Shown here in pieces: positions 62,342-64,000 of a stretch of DNA of 64,000 bases. The DNA lies in assembly GCA_028564705.1 (NCBI GenBank), contig JAPXFQ010000787.1:3844001-3908000 (forward strand). The letters are read 5' to 3'. Below the pieces are notes generated by a model. The model made no database searches, was not told where the DNA came from, and saw only the letters and a list, made by a program, of their open reading frames with translations. This stretch comes from Apricaphanius iberus (Eukaryota > Chordata > Actinopteri > Cyprinodontiformes > Aphaniidae). Both the position numbers and the translations under genes were made by a program. Positions within the stretch are counted from its first letter, which is position 1, and every line of letters starts with the position of its first letter.

Positions 62342-64000
62342 TATCTTAATTGCTTTTACTTTCTGTTTTTTTAAAATATATATTTTCTTTATAGTAAATG
62401 TCTGAATTCTTTGAATAATTTTGTGATAAATTTATGGTTTAAATACATTCAGAATGCTTTCTTGGGTAAAATTTGTTTCTGAAAAGTAATTACTATGGGT
62501 ATAGTGGTACACAAAAATCACATTTTAGTACAGTATTTTGGGGTTTTGAAGTCAGGTTTTGATATGTTTTTAGTACACTTTAATAAAAAGAAAAATAAAT
62601 ACAGATGTGTGCATGACTTTCTTTGTTGCTTTCATCAGCATTAAATAAAATCCTTCCTTTCAATTCCTGAAATTAAATGGATTTTATTATGTTAGAAGAA
62701 CTTAAAAAAGTTCGAAGTTTAAAAATGAATGGAGATTTAATAGTATTTTTTCATATAAATAAAATAGTACAAGCAGACATAGCCAGATTATACAATGTAA
62801 CCACTTAAAAAACAGTCAGCGTTTGTTTTTAGAAATGTTTAAATAATAATTTGTCCATATTTGAGAATAAAACATGCTTAAATCATTTTGGAGATTTTTT
62901 TATATTAGCCTAGTCTCCCAAATGTACTTGAATGCAACATGGGCAGCCATTTGGAAAATTCCTTCTCATCTACGGGGATTCCTCTGATTTGCATTTTACC
63001 AAAATAAGGAGTTTCTATTCTTATTGGATGCTACTGGGAGCCATGTGGAAGTCAGCTGGTTTTTCTCCAGTATCAGTGATGGTTCCATCCAGCTTGACAT
63101 TGTTTTAGGTGAGTCATTCATTTCAGTGCAGAACGTTTTATTGATGTTGAAAGATGCGTTCGCTCACTAAGTCCCTGTTTGGTTCATCTTCTTTCATCTA
63201 TTGTTGCTGTGTGAGAAACCATGAATGTTATCAAACCGCAGAGTTTAGTGAAAGATCAGAGTCCCTTCTTTTTTGTTTTGGTGTCGTGTATTTATGTCGT
63301 TCAGCACTTTGTGCAACATTCTTGTTGCGTTTGAAAGTGCTATATAAATACATATGGTATAGTCATTTTTGAAAGTTGTGTTGCACTCTGAGTTCAGCAC
63401 ATTAACCTCCAGCCTGTGATCAGGTACAAAACAGCATAGTTCGTTTGGTAAACACGATTACTGACCCGACAGCGCAGTACCGGAAAGTATGAATACATCT
63501 ACTGTTACACCCCTGGTTATTACAATTAATAAATTCATGTTTATGTTTGTGTATGAAATACTTTTTTGAGCGGAGTCGTCAAAATACAAATTATTTTCAT
63601 TAGTTTCATATCTGATCTGTAACATTCTATAAGAGATTTGCCATAAATTTATGATTTAATATTGGGGGCTTCTAAATCTATATTACAATAAGTTTAGTGA
63701 AGATTATATATTCAGATACCTGTGGGTTTTAATAAAAAGTTTTGTTTGTTAAACTACTTGAGGGTGTATTTTTCCTATAAATGGCTCCTGTTCCAGAAGG
63801 AGTGTGCATGCTTCAGGTCCAGCCCAGCACTGTGCGTAATTCTACCAAATCTGCACAAAAAAGCTTCTAAATCTAGATGGGAAAAAAAAGTAAGAATACT
63901 GAGAATTAAAAAAAGATCTGATTTTGATCAGCTCTAACACTCACTGTACAGTTAATATTAATATTATCAAGTATAAGGCTTTATGGAGTAAAAAGCGTGT

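Larger units (their letters stand above)
58121..64000. other. Intergenic region downstream of klhl34
   Basis: It contains MITE copy 2 (58714-59272), a non-repetitive AT-rich block at about 60040-60900, a hairpin tandem array (61050-61250), a Tc1 relic with a nested repeat (61500-62341) and a CTATATAAATA-type repeat tail near 63345. Stretches 59300-60030 and 62342-64000 show no gene I can support. Confidence 0.5.

Overview
The window is vertebrate nuclear DNA, almost certainly from a ray-finned fish. It has GT-AG split genes with kilobase introns, AT-rich intergenic DNA, long tetranucleotide arrays, and many decayed Tc1/mariner, hAT and PIF/Harbinger-like DNA transposons, tRNA-derived SINE sequence and an L2/CR1-like LINE fragment. 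I cannot name the species; a percomorph-type teleost is a guess.

Three host genes are supported. (1) mbtps2 (site-2 protease) is on the minus strand. Its coding exons 1-8 lie between 15823 and 1704 and join in frame into residues 1-334, including the HELGH zinc site. The C-terminal third, with the other metal-binding motif, must lie to the left of position 1. (2) smpx (small muscular protein) is on the plus strand. Coding exons at 34983-35018, 39704-39790 and 40678-40824 join in frame into an 89-residue protein. A likely untranslated first exon ends at 22140 and a likely 3' UTR exon runs 44398 to about 44935. (3) klhl34 is an intronless BTB-BACK-Kelch gene on the plus strand at 55768-57564.

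The order mbtps2 - smpx - klhl34 and the relative orientations match human Xp22.12 (KLHL34 - SMPX - MBTPS2, inverted here). This is an old syntenic block. The genes share no pathway that I can infer: one is a Golgi protease of the SREBP/ATF6 pathway, one a costameric muscle protein, and one a putative Cullin-3 adaptor. By synteny cnksr2 should lie to the right on the minus strand.

Layout: 1-640 degenerate tandem repeat; 1704-16080 mbtps2 with a TGGA array in intron 7, a TA array and a MITE in intron 5, a pile-up of DNA transposons in intron 3, and a second TGGA array in intron 1; 16081-22084 intergenic with hAT MITEs and two Tc1 relics; about 22085-44935 smpx, with decayed Tc1, hAT, SINE and LINE sequence, a 328-bp tandem duplication and a CCAT array in its introns; 44936-55767 intergenic with a Tc1 element that still has both ends; 55768-58120 klhl34; 58121-64000 intergenic with a second copy of the intron-5 MITE, a hairpin-forming tandem array and a Tc1 relic.

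I found no convincing new gene system. The most interesting non-genic structures are the two related CpG-rich MITEs that keep a conserved start codon, the three same-polarity (ATCC)n arrays in transcribed introns, the palindromic tandem array near 61050, and the upstream ORFs in the mbtps2 leader.
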